Of a DNA stretch of 64,000 bases, positions 36,726-48,028 are shown piece by piece. The translations under genes were made by a program, and so were the position numbers. This DNA is from Excoecaria cochinchinensis (Eukaryota > Streptophyta > Magnoliopsida > Malpighiales > Euphorbiaceae), in contig CANTUQ010000119.1 of the NCBI GenBank assembly GCA_947683425.1, forward strand, positions 7,277,501 through 7,341,500, given 5' to 3'. The notes beneath the pieces are model-generated. The model ran no database searches, was not told the origin of the DNA, and was given only the letters and a program-made list of their open reading frames with translations. Position 1 is the stretch's first letter. Each line of letters starts with the position of its first letter.

Positions 36726-39250
36726 TGTCATGGCCGGATTTGTACCCTAAAAGAATTAACTTAAATTGGTATGTGTGTGTGAATTGAATGTGAGGATTGG
36801 ATTAAATTGATTGAAGACAGGACTCAATTGAAAGGTTGGAAGGACCTAATTGAAATATAAAGGATTGTTAAGTGGCTAATGGGTAATTATATTATGTTAA
36901 GCTAATGCTTGATTAGTTTGTCTAATGATGCATTAGTTAAGAATAAAATAAGTGGGAAATGGGTTAGTGGAGGCAGACTTTGGTGAGTAGAGTCCATGTG
37001 GCTTCTTGAGAGGATGCCACCTCCACCTTTTCATGCATGAGTTATCAAAGGAAAGGGAAAAGATCCATTGTGTGATTTCAGTCAATTTTCTATGTTCTTC
37101 TCTCTTCTTTCTTGCGTGAGAATGAGTTTTAGAGAGGCCTTAAGTAGTGCATGCATATAGTTAATGGGAGCAAGAATTAAGGGTTAACTTAAGAGGTAAG
37201 TGCATAATGTTCTCATCTTCTACTCTTCTTCTTGGTTTTGATTTGGTATTGGAATGAGAATTGATGGATTGTGTTCAATTCTGGAATTTGAACTGGTTTT
37301 GCTAGCTGAAGATGTGAAGAGAGATAAGGGAAAAGCTGTAATCGGAGAGCCGAGCGTCCGTCGAGATTAGGAGCTAAGGCGATAAGGTTTGGGAACAAAC
37401 CCTAAATGTGTAAATTGTATGATTTGTGTTGGTTCAATAGGGACTTTGATATGAGCTGTATGTGTATGTGGTAATGTGTTTGGTGAATTGCTTGAGAGCA
37501 TGTATGCTATGTGTGAATTGGGATTGATTATAATTTGTGCCAAGATGAGTACCAAAATAAGAAGGGAAATCAGGTATGTGCTAATTGAGTAAGTGGTTGA
37601 TGTTTTTGGGTTGATTGCAAAAAGTGAGAATGAGATTTGAAGCCTTGGTGTGAAAGGAGAATTGGACTGGAAAGCACAGCTGTGCTAGTGATAAAACACA
37701 GTTGTGTTATGGTGTTTTTGCATAGGTTACGGTGACAATCAAATTGATTGTGACAGTGAGGTATGCTTGAGTTCAATTCTGCCTATTGGATTTTGGTATG
37801 TCACGGTGACATTGAAATGCATTGTGACCATGAGGTACCCAAGGGAGCATTCTGTTTTGCAAAGTATGGATATGTCACGGTGACAATGAAATTCATTGCG
37901 ACCGTGACATACCCTCAAGTTGCATTCTGCCGAGAGTTGGGAACATGTCACGGTGACAGTGAAATTGATTGTGACCATGACCTGCCCCCAGTTTGCATTC
38001 TGTTTTGAACTTCAACATATCGCGGTGACAATGAAATTCATTATGACCGTGACCTACCCTGTTTTGGCAATATAACCCTAATGTGTTTGGACTTTCTAAT
38101 GGTAAGGCTTTAAGCTAGAATGAAGAACCTTATGAGTAAGTGTTATGTGTGTATTAAGTAATGTACATTTGCATACTATGTGATGGTTCTTGAATGCAAT
38201 CAATTATGTAACTATTAACTGTGAAGAACAAATTGGAAGCATAATGAGAATAGAAGTGTAATGCTTAGCTACGTGCTAATGCGAATGTGTATAGTGAATG
38301 TGTTATGGGCTATCAATGTATGTGATGTGAAAAGTAATCAATGTGAACTAAATAATATGTTTAATAACTTAAGCCTGCGAGTCAAGTATTGGATAGTTAG
38401 GAATGCCTATAGGGTCAAGTGCTGCAGCCCCATGCGTTAAATGTGTCTGATTCCATGGGAATCACAATGCGAATAATCCTTGCTGGATTTTATTATATGT
38501 GGAATGATGTTAAGTACCCAAGGGTACCAATGCGTGAAAGTAATCTCGATGAGATTCAAGTACCTGAGTGGTACTAATGCGATACCCGTTATCCGCGTCA
38601 TTGAATTGCAGGCTAACCAATTAACTAATAAGTGGAAAAGATTGTGATATAATATAGTAAGCGATGTGAATATGTGAACTTGTGATTAATGCTTTATGAT
38701 TGAATATAGTAATGGACAATACTATGCTTGAAATGATACTTGCTTTGATAATGATTGCTATGGCATGTCTACTAGCATATGATGTATGATATCTCTGATG
38801 TGTGATAAATTATTTACTATATATGAGTTCCCCACTAAGCGTTATCGCTTAGCATAGATTTACTCTAATCCGTGCAGGTACGGACGAGATGTGACTGGAG
38901 GACGTCCCCGCATTTTGTACGGTCAACAGTAGGAAGTAGAAAATGTAGGTTTTGGGTTTGATATTTTGGGATTTCTGTATAAACTTTTGTACAACCAAAT
39001 GTGTATCTGGTATGTAAAGGCATGTAATAATCTGTTAACTATGAATGTTAACCTAAGAGTATAAATATGTATGTGCAATATGTGTGGCTATGGGAAATGT
39101 ACTATAAGTAGTTGGCATGTGATGTATGAGTTAAGATCGTGTGTGATGAAATTTTATTGTTCAGGTTATGCATGTGTTCTGTTGTGTGTGTGCGGCCTTC
39201 CCTGACTAAGATTAGCTAAGCGAGTCTGTCATTAGGGAATGGGCGTCACA
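36726..39250 (+). mobile_element. Solo Tekay LTR, plus strand
   Basis: Starts TGTCATGGCCGGATTTGTAC and ends GAATGGGCGTCACA, flanked by the perfect duplication gattt (36721-36725 and 39251-39255). It contains a palindromic tandem array (37672-38062), the palindrome TTAGGAATGCCTAT (38397-38410) and the hairpin block CTAAGCGTTATCGCTTAG (38835-38852). It lies within the 3' LTR of element D. Confidence 0.93.
37672..38062. repeat. Palindromic 73-bp tandem array in a Tekay LTR
   Basis: Two CACAGCTGTG-type palindromes (37672-37687, 37695-37710) are followed by five units of about 73 bp starting near 37727, 37800, 37874, 37947 and 38019. Each unit opens with an imperfect palindrome of about 35 bp: left arm GTCACGGTGACAATGAA, right arm TTCATTGTGACCGTGAC. 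ORFs on both strands (37739-38008) come from the repeat and are not genes. LTR I has two decayed units at about 50070 and 50135. Confidence 0.88.
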
Positions 39251-39305
39251 GATTTCTTCATCGGGTAATCTCTGATCCAGACTACCTCGGGACACGGTGC
39301 TTACA

Positions 39306-39323
39306 GTTGCCCCCAATTTTTGG
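39306..39323 (-). promoter_or_regulatory. Polypurine tract of element D
   Basis: Minus strand CCCAAAAATTGGGGGCAAC lies directly upstream of the 3' LTR start at 39305 and matches that of element C. It primes plus-strand DNA synthesis. Confidence 0.85.
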
Positions 39324-40637
39324 GAAACTAGTGCACAAGTGCCTAGATGAGCCAAAATTCAGAGAAAAAGGAAAACAGAAGGAAGAATGGCGTATCTGAA
39401 ACAATCCTTACCTTCCGTGTTTCTTGCTGGGTAAGCCTTGTCTCGGTCTGGTCAGCGGATAGTGATGGATGTCCCTACCGATCTCGTCTCGACCTGCAAG
39501 GGGTTGATAAGGTGTAGCATCCTCTAGCTACAACTTTGCTATGAAGAGCAGTGTTCTCTAACTGCAGCTTTAGTTGCCTTACTGACCTCGTCTCGGTCTG
39601 CATGGCCTTTCGCTAGCCTCGTCTCGGCCTACACGGGGGATGTGAGACGCAGCACTTTCTGACTGCAATCCCAGTTGCAAGATGCAGTGTTATCTAACCG
39701 CAGTCCCGCCGCGATGTATTTTATCGCTGGTACCCTATTGACCTCATCTCGGTCGGCATGGTCTTCCGCTAACCTTGTCTCGGCCTGCATGGGGAAGGTG
39801 AGATGCATCGCTCTTTGACTGCAATCCAGTTGTGAAGAGCAGTGTTCTCTAACTGCAACTTCGATTGTGAGATGCGGTGTTCTCTAATCACTATCTCGAG
39901 GTGGAGAGCAGTGTTCTTTAACTACAACTCCGGTTGTGAAGTTCCCCTGCTAACCCCCGTCTGATCTGCAAGGTGCGTAGCACTCTCTGGCTACCGCGTG
40001 AACTATAAGATGATGCACTCTCTATCTGCAATCTCGATTTTGTTAGAAATTCCTTGCTAATCCCCATCCGATCTGCAAGGCGTGTAGTGCTCTCTGACTA
40101 CACAGTGGATTTTGAGGTGCGGTACTCTCTGACCACAGTCTCTGCTTGTTGGCAATTCCCTTGCTAATCCTCATCCGATCTGCAAAGTGAATGCCCGTTG
40201 GAGTACGATTTTGGAGGACATAATGCTTGATGTGTCCATCCTCCAATGTGATTGATGTCTATGCTTGGATCAATATTAAGCAATGTTCCTATGTGACAAA
40301 GAAATTTTTTTTTTTGTTAATTCATATATAAGTGATTCTTGCTTGGTATGCTCATAAATGATTTAGGATTACCATTTATTATTTATCATTATTTTCTATG
40401 CATCATTTCTTGTGGTCATGTAGTTTTAAAGTAGATAAACAGAAAAATTTACAACCATCTTTAATGCAAATAAATCGCAAATAAAGATAGAAAAGAAATA
40501 AAAATATGTAAATCTAAAAGTAAATGTTTTTTCCACTAAGACTCCATTTTTGTATAATGTATATACAAGTGCACTGATAATAAATAGTATATAAAAGGAA
40601 ACAAAATACAAAAATGCCATCCCAACTCCCTGAATGA
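39324..40637. repeat. 3' non-coding region of element D with degenerate array
   Basis: From about 39430 to 40200 blocks such as CAGTGTTCTCTAACTGCA and 'tcgtctcggtctgca' recur at irregular spacing (39550, 39680, 39837, 39868, 39904 and others). This is a decayed tandem array in the same place as the 57-bp array of element C. 40250-40637 is AT-rich and shows nothing. Confidence 0.65.
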
Positions 40638-42926
40638 CTACAATGGCGGATAATCCGTGAGCTCCTCCTCAGGGTCATCATCCTCATCATCAGATAGATT
40701 CATCGGCTGAGGCTGGGGCTGAGGTGGAATAGGCTGAGGCTGAGGTGGAGGCTGAGGCTGAGATGCAGAAGGTCCGGCTCCAAAAGTAGAAGGCTGGCTA
40801 GAAGGGCCTGCTGGGTCGGGCCACTGAGAGTTCCATACTCTAACCATGGGCTGGAACCTAGGCTGAGGCTGAGATGCAGAAGGTCCGGTTCCAGAAGTAG
40901 AAGGCTATCTAGAAGGACCTGCTGGGTCGGGCCGCTGAGAGTTCGATACTCTAACGATTGGCTGGAACCTAGGAGGAACTGCCACTGGCATGGATCGAGG
41001 CTGTGGTCTCTCAGAACTCTGCGACTGAAACTGTACCTGAGCATACCTATCCAGGAAGGGCTGCGCACATACTGTCATGAAGCCCAAGGTGTCTTTGATC
41101 ATCCTCCCTAGCACCTTGAAGGCCCTGCTCAACTGGCGAGTCCACTCAACCGAATCGGTCCTCATGCTCTCTAGTCTCTGCTCTGTCTGCCCTCTGAACT
41201 CCCGCATGGACTGAGCTAGGGGAGGAACGGTCCCCTCCAATCCCTGGACTCTGGACCTGAGAGAGTCAAGTGACTCATCTATCATCTGAAATGTCATGTC
41301 GATCCTTTGAGCCGCCTGGTCCTAGGACATCCTCAACTCTTGCCTGAGCTGCTCTCTGGGGCCCTCCTACTCCTGCGCGATGTGCTCTATGAGCCTAGCC
41401 TGCTCCTGACTCATACGCTCCACTATCCTGGCCTGCTCTCAGACCATATGCTCAACAAGCCCGGCCTGCTCCTAGCGCATGCGCTCAATGATGCTCGCCT
41501 GCTCCTGAATGATGGCCTGCTGCTGGTCCAGCCTCTCCTGAGTGAGTCTATCCCTCTCTCTAAACTGCTCATGGAGGACCCTGTCCCTCTCGTCCTGCCT
41601 GTGCTTAAATGCGGCGAACATGGAGACCATGAACTCGGAGATGTCTGGCTGTGATGACTGAGGCTGAACTGGCTCCGGAGTCTGCTCTGGTGGTGGAGCT
41701 GTGGAGGTAGATGCCCCCGGGTCGCCTCTAGAGTAGGGGTGGAACCTCTCTGATGGCCTGAGTATGGCTCGTTGTACCCTCGTAGCTAGAGGAGGAGTGG
41801 GGGTTGGCACCCTCGATGCTGTAGGAGTGCCCAACAGGTCATCCATAGCGAACTCCACCTCAATGTCCGATGGCATCCTGGGCTACACCTGCTCTGGCTG
41901 TAGCTGTGGTTGCTCCTCCTGATAGCCCTGGTGCTGGGGAGGCTGCTCCCCTGGATACTCTGGGTGTAGGGGCTGCTGCTCCTACGGCTGTGGCAGTGCC
42001 TGCTCCTGTGCTGGTGCCTGCTCTGGCTGCTCCTGCGCTGGTGCTAGCGGAGGGAGTGCAAAGGCTCGCCGAGTCTCGTGTATGGTAAGGAGTCTGAATG
42101 CCTCAGGCTGCCCTGCTAGCTGCAACACCATCCCCATCTGTACAGCGGCTGGAGCATCTACGTATATCCCCTTATCCAAGGCACCACCAAGTCTGTCCTG
42201 GAAGACTCCCAATCCCAGGAGTAATCTGGTAATAACTCCGCCGATGATCACCACTGGGGCTGTCCCCCTAGAAACCCTGACCATGTTAGCCAATATTTCA
42301 TGGTTAATATTGAGACGCCGGCCTGCCACCATGGCCCAGAGGCTCCAGATCTCTGCCGCATTAAGCGACCCTGGGTTACCAGCCCATCCGAGGTACGAGC
42401 TGGAAAGCACTCTGTGCAAGTATCGGAGCGCCTGTGAAATCAACACGGTACTCTTTGCTGTATCATGGTCATACAGCACTCCGAGTAGGGCTATGGCCGC
42501 CCAATGGGCGCATCTCACTGCTCGCTGAGGCACCATCACTCCATCGCCCCGTGGGAGTCCCATAGCCTCTGCAAAACGCCGACGCGTGATGCTAAACTAC
42601 TGACCATCGAACCAAAACCGTATCACTCTTGGCTCAGTATCGGATCTCTGGTATCCTCCGTAGTGCAATGTGGCCAGGACCTGTCGCACTGCCTCTGGAT
42701 GTGTCTGGAAGGCCGGTGTCAAGAACCCCGTCCAACCTGCGCCCTCCAGAAGTATCTCAATCTCCTCGGCCATCCCCAAGGCCTTTAGGAATGGCTTAGA
42801 AATGAAACGACTAGCTCGAAACTCTACCTGAACCAATGCTCTGTATCTCTGTGCAGCCTCGGCGTCTATCCAACCTGGAGCCTATAGTTCAGCCTGGCCC
42901 TATGGGACAAGTCATCGTGGAGGCAT
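40638..42926 (-). pseudogene. Athila ORF1-like accessory gene of element D, broken only by stops
   Basis: One minus-strand frame of about 760 codons with some ten in-frame stops and no frameshift. Start chosen: ATG at 42926, two bases after a strong acceptor (TTTCTTGTAG). In order: RFISKPFLKALG and AGWTGFLTPAF (about residues 35-75), matching the block MSMKTLIDLG / IGWEEFF of the ORF1-like gene in G; a helical domain with EIWSLWAMVAGRRLNINHEI and VIIGGVITRLLLGLG (about 200-250); a Gln/Pro-rich stretch; a coiled coil rich in EQAR repeats (about 450-590); and a Pro/Gln repeat ending in an acidic tail, MNLSDDEDDDPEEEL. All stops are TAG or TGA in Gln or Arg contexts. Resemblance is to PF03078/PF20167-type proteins; role unknown. 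Confidence 0.72.
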
Positions 42927-43578
42927 CCTACAAGAAAGAAGTTATGCAATTAATTTAACATAACGGCCATAAATAGACCTGATTTCTTTCATAAGGCAAA
43001 TGAGGCATCCTCCCGACAAGGAGGGTCTAACCCGGAAAAGAAATAGGACAAAAATAAAAATAGAAATAATAATAACATAAAAATTGGGTAGCATCCTGGC
43101 AGGGATGTGCCCAACCCCTACATTAGGAAAGGCAAAATAACGATAGGCCTCAGGCCCCAATAACCAATCATAATAATAAAATAAAAATAAAAATTTGGGC
43201 AGCACCCCGGCATGTGCCCAACCTCCTGCATGAAAAACAAGTAAATCGTAGGCCTCAGGCCCCAACAGCAGCACAACATTTACAGGTTTCACAATTAATA
43301 CATGCATAAAGATTTCTCATTTTTACGTAAGCATGCTTTATTAGAATTCAATGCAACAAAAGTTTCATGTGGAGTTGTCTAACAGTGTAACTGAGGAAAA
43401 ATATACACCCAAAATTAATTATTTAAACAGCACCTAAGGCTAATTATTAAGGCACAATATCTATACTAACAACAATCTTCAGTAATAAAAAAAATGGAAA
43501 AAATAAACTTATTTTCTTGAACTAAAGACAAGAAGAAGAAGACAATTAGAAGAAAATAACAAAAAAATGGTTACTAAC
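42927..43578 (-). other. Putative leader intron of the ORF1-like gene (element D)
   Basis: On the minus strand a donor CAG/GTTAGT (exon end 43579) and an acceptor TTGTAG/GATG (42928) bound about 650 bp of AT-rich sequence directly before the chosen ATG. Blocks with 'aggcctcaggcccca' recur at 43145 and 43250. Inferred from splice consensus only. Confidence 0.5.
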
Positions 43579-44062
43579 CTGTAATTGGTAGAAAAATGAC
43601 AAAAACGAGGAAAATATACTTCACTAGGTGTCCGGTACCATAAGGAATGTGAAAATACAAGACAAAAATGTGAAAAGTGAAGAAAAAGTGAGAAAACCGT
43701 AATGAGGGACGGTTTGAAGGAGGAAAGCAAACAGACAAAAGCCAAAAACTGCCTGTCCGTCGGTCTCTGCCTGCTTATATAGCTTTCGTGGCCAACGGGC
43801 TGGGCGCCTCCTGGAGCGACAGACGGGCTGCCTGTCTGTCGTTCAAAATTCCCTCATTTAATGCATAATTAATATGCATGATAAATGCAATGATGATGCA
43901 TGCATCTGCCAGGTGGATGACTTCCGATGGGTAGGCCACCACCACTGAGGCACGGGCAGGCCGTCAGTGGAGTGTTCCTATAAATTTGACCAATTTTCCT
44001 TGGGCTTTGTGCCTTTTTCTTATTTTGACCCTTTTCTATCTTCAGTCTTTGACTTTTAAAGG
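43579..44062. promoter_or_regulatory. Putative divergent promoter between two accessory genes (element D)
   Basis: A minus-strand TATA box (CTATATAAG, at 43774-43782) faces the ORF1-like gene and a plus-strand TATA box (CCTATAAATTT, 43977-43987) faces the antisense gene, 76 bp before its ATG. Between and around them lies a GC-rich cluster of CCGTCGGT, ACGGGCTG and GTCTGTCGTT repeats at 43755-43850 and 43935-43970. This is the same kind of sequence as the clusters upstream of the TATA box in Tat LTRs A, B and D. Confidence 0.55.
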
Positions 44063-45380
44063 ATGACTTCTCCTCCTTTCCATAAGATGTACCGCATCTT
44101 GGATGACGCTCACACCTGGGAAAATAACGTCCTTACTACTTTGTCCGGGCTAAAACACTTACGGAGAACCAAATAGACCACAACTTACTCCTAGCTGCAA
44201 CCCATTTTTGGAATCCCTGCTTCCATGTTTTCAAGTTTACTTATCAGGAGTTGTGCCCCCTACCTGAGGAGTTCGCTGCTATCACTGGAGCATGGTATCC
44301 CCCCCCCCCCCCCCCCACCCCCATGCTCTGCCTTGCGTCCCTCGCTGTGGTCTAATTTAGATTCAGGATATCGCCCTATCTTTGGGCATAGCTCTTTCCG
44401 AGGCCGCTCGGCTGGTCTCACAGGGTGCCACCTTTCCGTTGGAGCCATTGATCGAGGCTCTAGACAGACTTTTTGATGTCCTTACATATCGGGTAAGCAT
44501 TGTGTTCTTATTCTGTATGATGAGTCTCTTGACCGTAGCTCCAGGGGACTTGGTTGGTGACCTTCGCCTGTTTGGGGTTCTAGATGACTTTCATCGTGGA
44601 TTATCCCCCTTTCCCCTTATTCTGGCCGAAACCATGTTGTGCCTGGATGCTGTACGCTCTAGATCCACCACCTCATTCACCGGAAGCCCCTTATTACTAC
44701 AGGTACGTCATTATTTTAAAAGGTAGTGCTTCCCTTGTGGATTTTCGCACTAGCTTTTCTTAGCGGGAAATGCGTCCTTTCGGATTTTCACACAACCCTA
44801 TGCCTAATTTTTGCCTGAAGTAAACCCGACTTACTCCAGAAGCTTTTTTTTTTTTATATGGTTGCAGGAGAAACTGAAGATGCTGTCAGAGCCACCTTCC
44901 CGAGTCAATCCAGAATACTCGTCGAGACACTTCCTCACGCGTCGACGGTTGTATTCTTTCACAACTCCTGATGAAGGCACCGCTAGATTTGGCGAGCTAT
45001 CAGGTGATGATATCAGCTTCATGTTTACCTGGCTCCCCCTGTCTCATGCGGTCGTTGACGGATCATCAGGGTGTTTTCCTCTATGCAGGCTTCGTCAGGC
45101 CACCTTCTGCATTGCAGCTCGATGTGCTTGTCAGCTCTGGATGACCCAAGACGTGGTGAGGGTCCCGTTATCCATTGGGGGAGGAGCTTTTTCTGCTGCT
45201 TTTGCTTCTCGGTATCATGAGCTGTGGGGCCAACTTCCGGTTAAGGCCGTCATGCCTCGATTCGGAGCTCATTCTGTGGCTTCCACCAGCGAATATAAGA
45301 GATGGGTCCTCAGTCCGGCGTCTGACAACAGGACACGAGGACTTAAACATTTGGCCGGCGAGAGTAGCGGTAGGACCTAG
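44063..45380 (+). pseudogene. Antisense accessory gene (plant-mobile-domain-like) of element D
   Basis: Opposite in strand to pol and located between integrase and the 3' LTR, the place of the antisense ORF known from Tat elements. Starts MTSPPFHKMYRILDDAH; after a frameshift near 44160 it reads LLLAATHFWNPCFHVFKF and CPLPEEFAAITGAW, the layout of plant mobile domain proteins (PF10536 type, by eye). A poly-C run (about 44299-44316) breaks the frame. Then DRLFDVLTYR, a donor (GTAAGC, 44492), VGDLRLFGVLDDF, a donor (CAG/GTACGT, about 44701) and an acceptor (GGTTGCAG, 44868) before a last exon with KMLSEPPSRVNPEY to SSGRT. Frameshifts and early stops make it a pseudogene. Confidence 0.62.
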
Positions 45381-45771
45381 CTTATCTTACACATGTACAC
45401 CCCTTTAGGCATTATGTTTGTTTTCAAAACAGAACTAGAAAATGACGAAAATGAAAATAATAATTCTTGTTTTATTTCACAAAATTGTGTACATTTTCAC
45501 AGAATTTCAGCATACAGGATCAATTTTTAACACTAACTCGACTTTGTACGCCCTATTAATTCATGAAACCAAATCTTGATAGCATCAACTCCTGTTACCA
45601 ATTGGCTCTCTCAGGTTTTCTCGATTGGACATTTTCTCTCATGCCTCTAATTTTTGCACAGGATGCCTTTATCGGTTTCCACCCTGTCGAGGCGCCCAAT
45701 TTTAGCAAAGCCGCCTTTTTTTGGTTTTTTACCCGCAGAGCATTTTATTCTCTTCTTTTTATTTTTAGTCT
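45381..45771. other. Spacer between the antisense gene and pol (element D)
   Basis: AT-rich, with no protein similarity seen; it would hold the 3' ends of two convergent transcripts (antisense gene and pol). Confidence 0.5.
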
Positions 45772-46900
45772 CTAGCCGTGGAACCTTTTGAGTCTGTCTA
45801 TATTGATCGGTTCCTTAAATTCATTGCCATCACTATCCGATAGAATTGCAACTCCTTTGGACAGCAGCTTCATGAGGATGAACGGTCCTTCCCAGGTTGG
45901 TCTGAACTTCCCTCAGATATCCGGTGCCCCAGGTCTCATCTGTTTGAATACCAAGTCACCCTCTTTCAATGGATGCTTCTTAACCTTCTTCCCAAAGGAT
46001 CGGGCGAGTCTCCTCTAGTAGACCTGGTTGTGGTAGTAGGCTTTCAATATGCTCTCATCCAGCAGGTTCAGATGTTGCAAGCTTTGCTGTGCCCATTCAG
46101 CGTCAGGAATCTAGGCTTCCATGACCACCCTGAGTGACTTAAGCTCTACCTCCACTGGCAGCACTGCTTCCATCCCATACACCAGAGAAAACGGCGTAGC
46201 ACCCGTAGATGTTCTAACCATTGTCCTGTAACCCCACAGCGCGAAAGGTAGCTTTTCTGCCCAATCTTTTTAGGTCTGGACCATTTTGGCTAGAATCTTC
46301 TTGATGTTCTTATTAGCGGCCTCTACTGCTCCATTGGCCTGTGATGGGTATGGAGAAGACTTATGGTGCTCAATCCCATACTTCTCAAGCAGCTTCGTCG
46401 TTTCTCCCATAAATTGGACACACTACTTGATGTGGGAGGCCATATCTGCAAATCAGATTCTTCTCAATGAACTTTGCCATATCCCGTGCATCAATCTTCT
46501 TAAAGGACTCTGCCTCTACCCATTGGGTGAAGTAGTCGATAGCGACTATGATATATCTGTGCCCATTAGATGCTATAGGATAGATCTCCCCAATGACATC
46601 TATTCCCCAGGCTGCAAAAGGCAAAGGCGACGTTAAGTTATGTAGTTCTGACACAGGCAGGTGTCTTAAATCCGCATACTGCTGGCATAGCTGGCACTGC
46701 TTCACGTACTTTGAACAATCATTATCCATAGTGAGCTAGTAGAATCCTTGTCTCATGATTTTCTTGGCTAGTGTCAAACCATTCATATGAGCTCCACATA
46801 CACCTGTGTGAGTTTCTTCCATCACCATCCGGGCCTCCCTTTTATCCAGGCATCTGAGCTGAATACCGTCAGCCTGCCTCTTGTACAATGCTCCGTTTAT
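45772..46900 (-). pseudogene. int: Integrase of element D, broken
   Basis: Inserts the cDNA into the genome. Minus strand, in order: HHCC zinc-binding region (THTGVCGAHMNGLTLA, then CSKYVKQCQLCQQ) intact across a TAG at about 46733; catalytic core with the first Asp in WGIDVIGEIYP; a deletion/frameshift near 46420 where the second catalytic Asp (DNGT-type motif) should be; the Glu region QANGAVEAANKN; then a C-terminal GKFRPTWEGPFIL block and a TAG at 45772-45774. No chromodomain, as expected for Tat. Further stops lie near 46273, 46110 and 46017. Confidence 0.8.
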
Positions 46901-48028
46901 GCATATGAATTGAGTGGACAACTTGCGGATCATTCTTTGGTCTTTTTCAGTAGCTTCTTCCGAAAATTTCGTGCTTTCCAAATAATTCATGATATTAAAA
47001 TACCATGGCTTTCTGTCTGCTATCTCTATTTCCATTATCGGTTTGACCTCAAAGTTAGGCCTCTCAGAACTCGAGATTAGAACTGGTTTCATGGCTACTT
47101 CTTCCGGATTCTCCCACATTGACACTAGGGTTGCCAGTGCATCAGCCAAATGATTTTCATCCCTTAGCACGAAATGAAACGTGCAAGTCTCAAACCGACT
47201 ACATAGCTCCCTCATATATTCAACATACGACACTAAACGCTCTTCCTTGATAGCCCACTCTCCCCGAATCTGGTTGATTACTAAGGATGAATCTCCATAC
47301 ACCTCCATGTCCTTTGCCCCCAGGGCAATTAAAGCTTCCAGTCCGAAAGTGCATGCCTCATACTCAGCTTCGTTATTAGTGGCCCTGTATCTCAACTTTT
47401 TGGCCAAAGGGAGTTTTTTGTCATCTGGGGTTGTCAGGATGATTCCTACTCCTGCTCCCTTATTGTTAACAGACCCGTCAAAGTGCAGTTGCCAACCTTG
47501 AACAGAGATCGTCGCTACGTTTTCATCAGGAAAATTGAACTCAAGTGAATCGCCCTGGATGGGATGATCGGCTAGAAACTCGGCTACTGCCCGCCCTTTG
47601 ATAGTTTTTCGAGTAATATACTCGATATCGAACTTCTGTAGTAATAGCAACCACCTTCCCATTTTCCCGAGCAAAGATGGTGCTTCTTGCAAATACCTCA
47701 GAGGGTTCTGCTTTGCCACTGCCTTTACTTTGTATGAATGGAAATAGTGTCTCAGCTTCTTGGATACCCAAATCACGGTGAGGCAGATCTTTTCTACTTC
47801 TGCATATTTTACCTTGTAAGCGAGGAATTTCTTGCTGAGATAAAAGACTGCGAATTCCACTCCGAATTCATCTTCCTGAGCCATTATGGCACCTACAGAG
47901 CCGCCTTCCACTGCCAAATACAAAATGAGCGGCTTGACTGGTTATGGCGGCCTCAGTACTGGTGGGTTCAGTAAATACTCTCTGATGCTGTCGAAGGCCT
48001 TTTGCCAGTCCTCATTCTATACCACAGG
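46901..48028 (-). pseudogene. RNase H regions of element D (typical plus archaeal-type)
   Basis: Degrades RNA in RNA-DNA hybrids. After RT come the usual Ty3/gypsy RNase H (YLAVEGGSVGAIMAQED to LLGKMGRWLLLLQKFDIEYI), where two TAG stops lie in the linker near 48020 and 47955. A second RNase H follows (HFDGSVNNKGAGVGI, NNEAEYEACTFGLEA, VYGDSSLVINQI, ENHLADALATL) and keeps all four acidic positions D-E-D-D. The second copy is the archaeal-type domain known from the Tat lineage. It is open in one frame from 47923 onward. Confidence 0.85.

Larger units (their letters stand above)
34655..39305 (-). mobile_element. 3' LTR of element D, split by a solo LTR
   Basis: Reverse-oriented relative of LTR B: minus-strand start TGTAAGCACCGTGTCCCGAG at 39305, TATA box at 36411-36420 (minus), PBS-like decamer at 34788-34797, and end at 34655. 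Net length is about 2121 bp without the insertion at 36726-39250. Together with B (only 241 bp away, opposite strand) it forms a large inverted repeat. Confidence 0.9.

Noticed and set aside
37739..38008. Two ORFs of about 80 codons on opposite strands
   Set aside because: Both come from the palindromic 73-bp units, where each strand reads nearly the same.
42082..42528. 148-codon plus-strand ORF
   Set aside because: It is antisense to the clear ORF1-like frame of element D and has no own signature.
44250..44340. Proline-rich domain of the antisense gene
   Set aside because: The prolines come from a poly-C run that also shifts the frame; it is more likely a slippage expansion than a domain.
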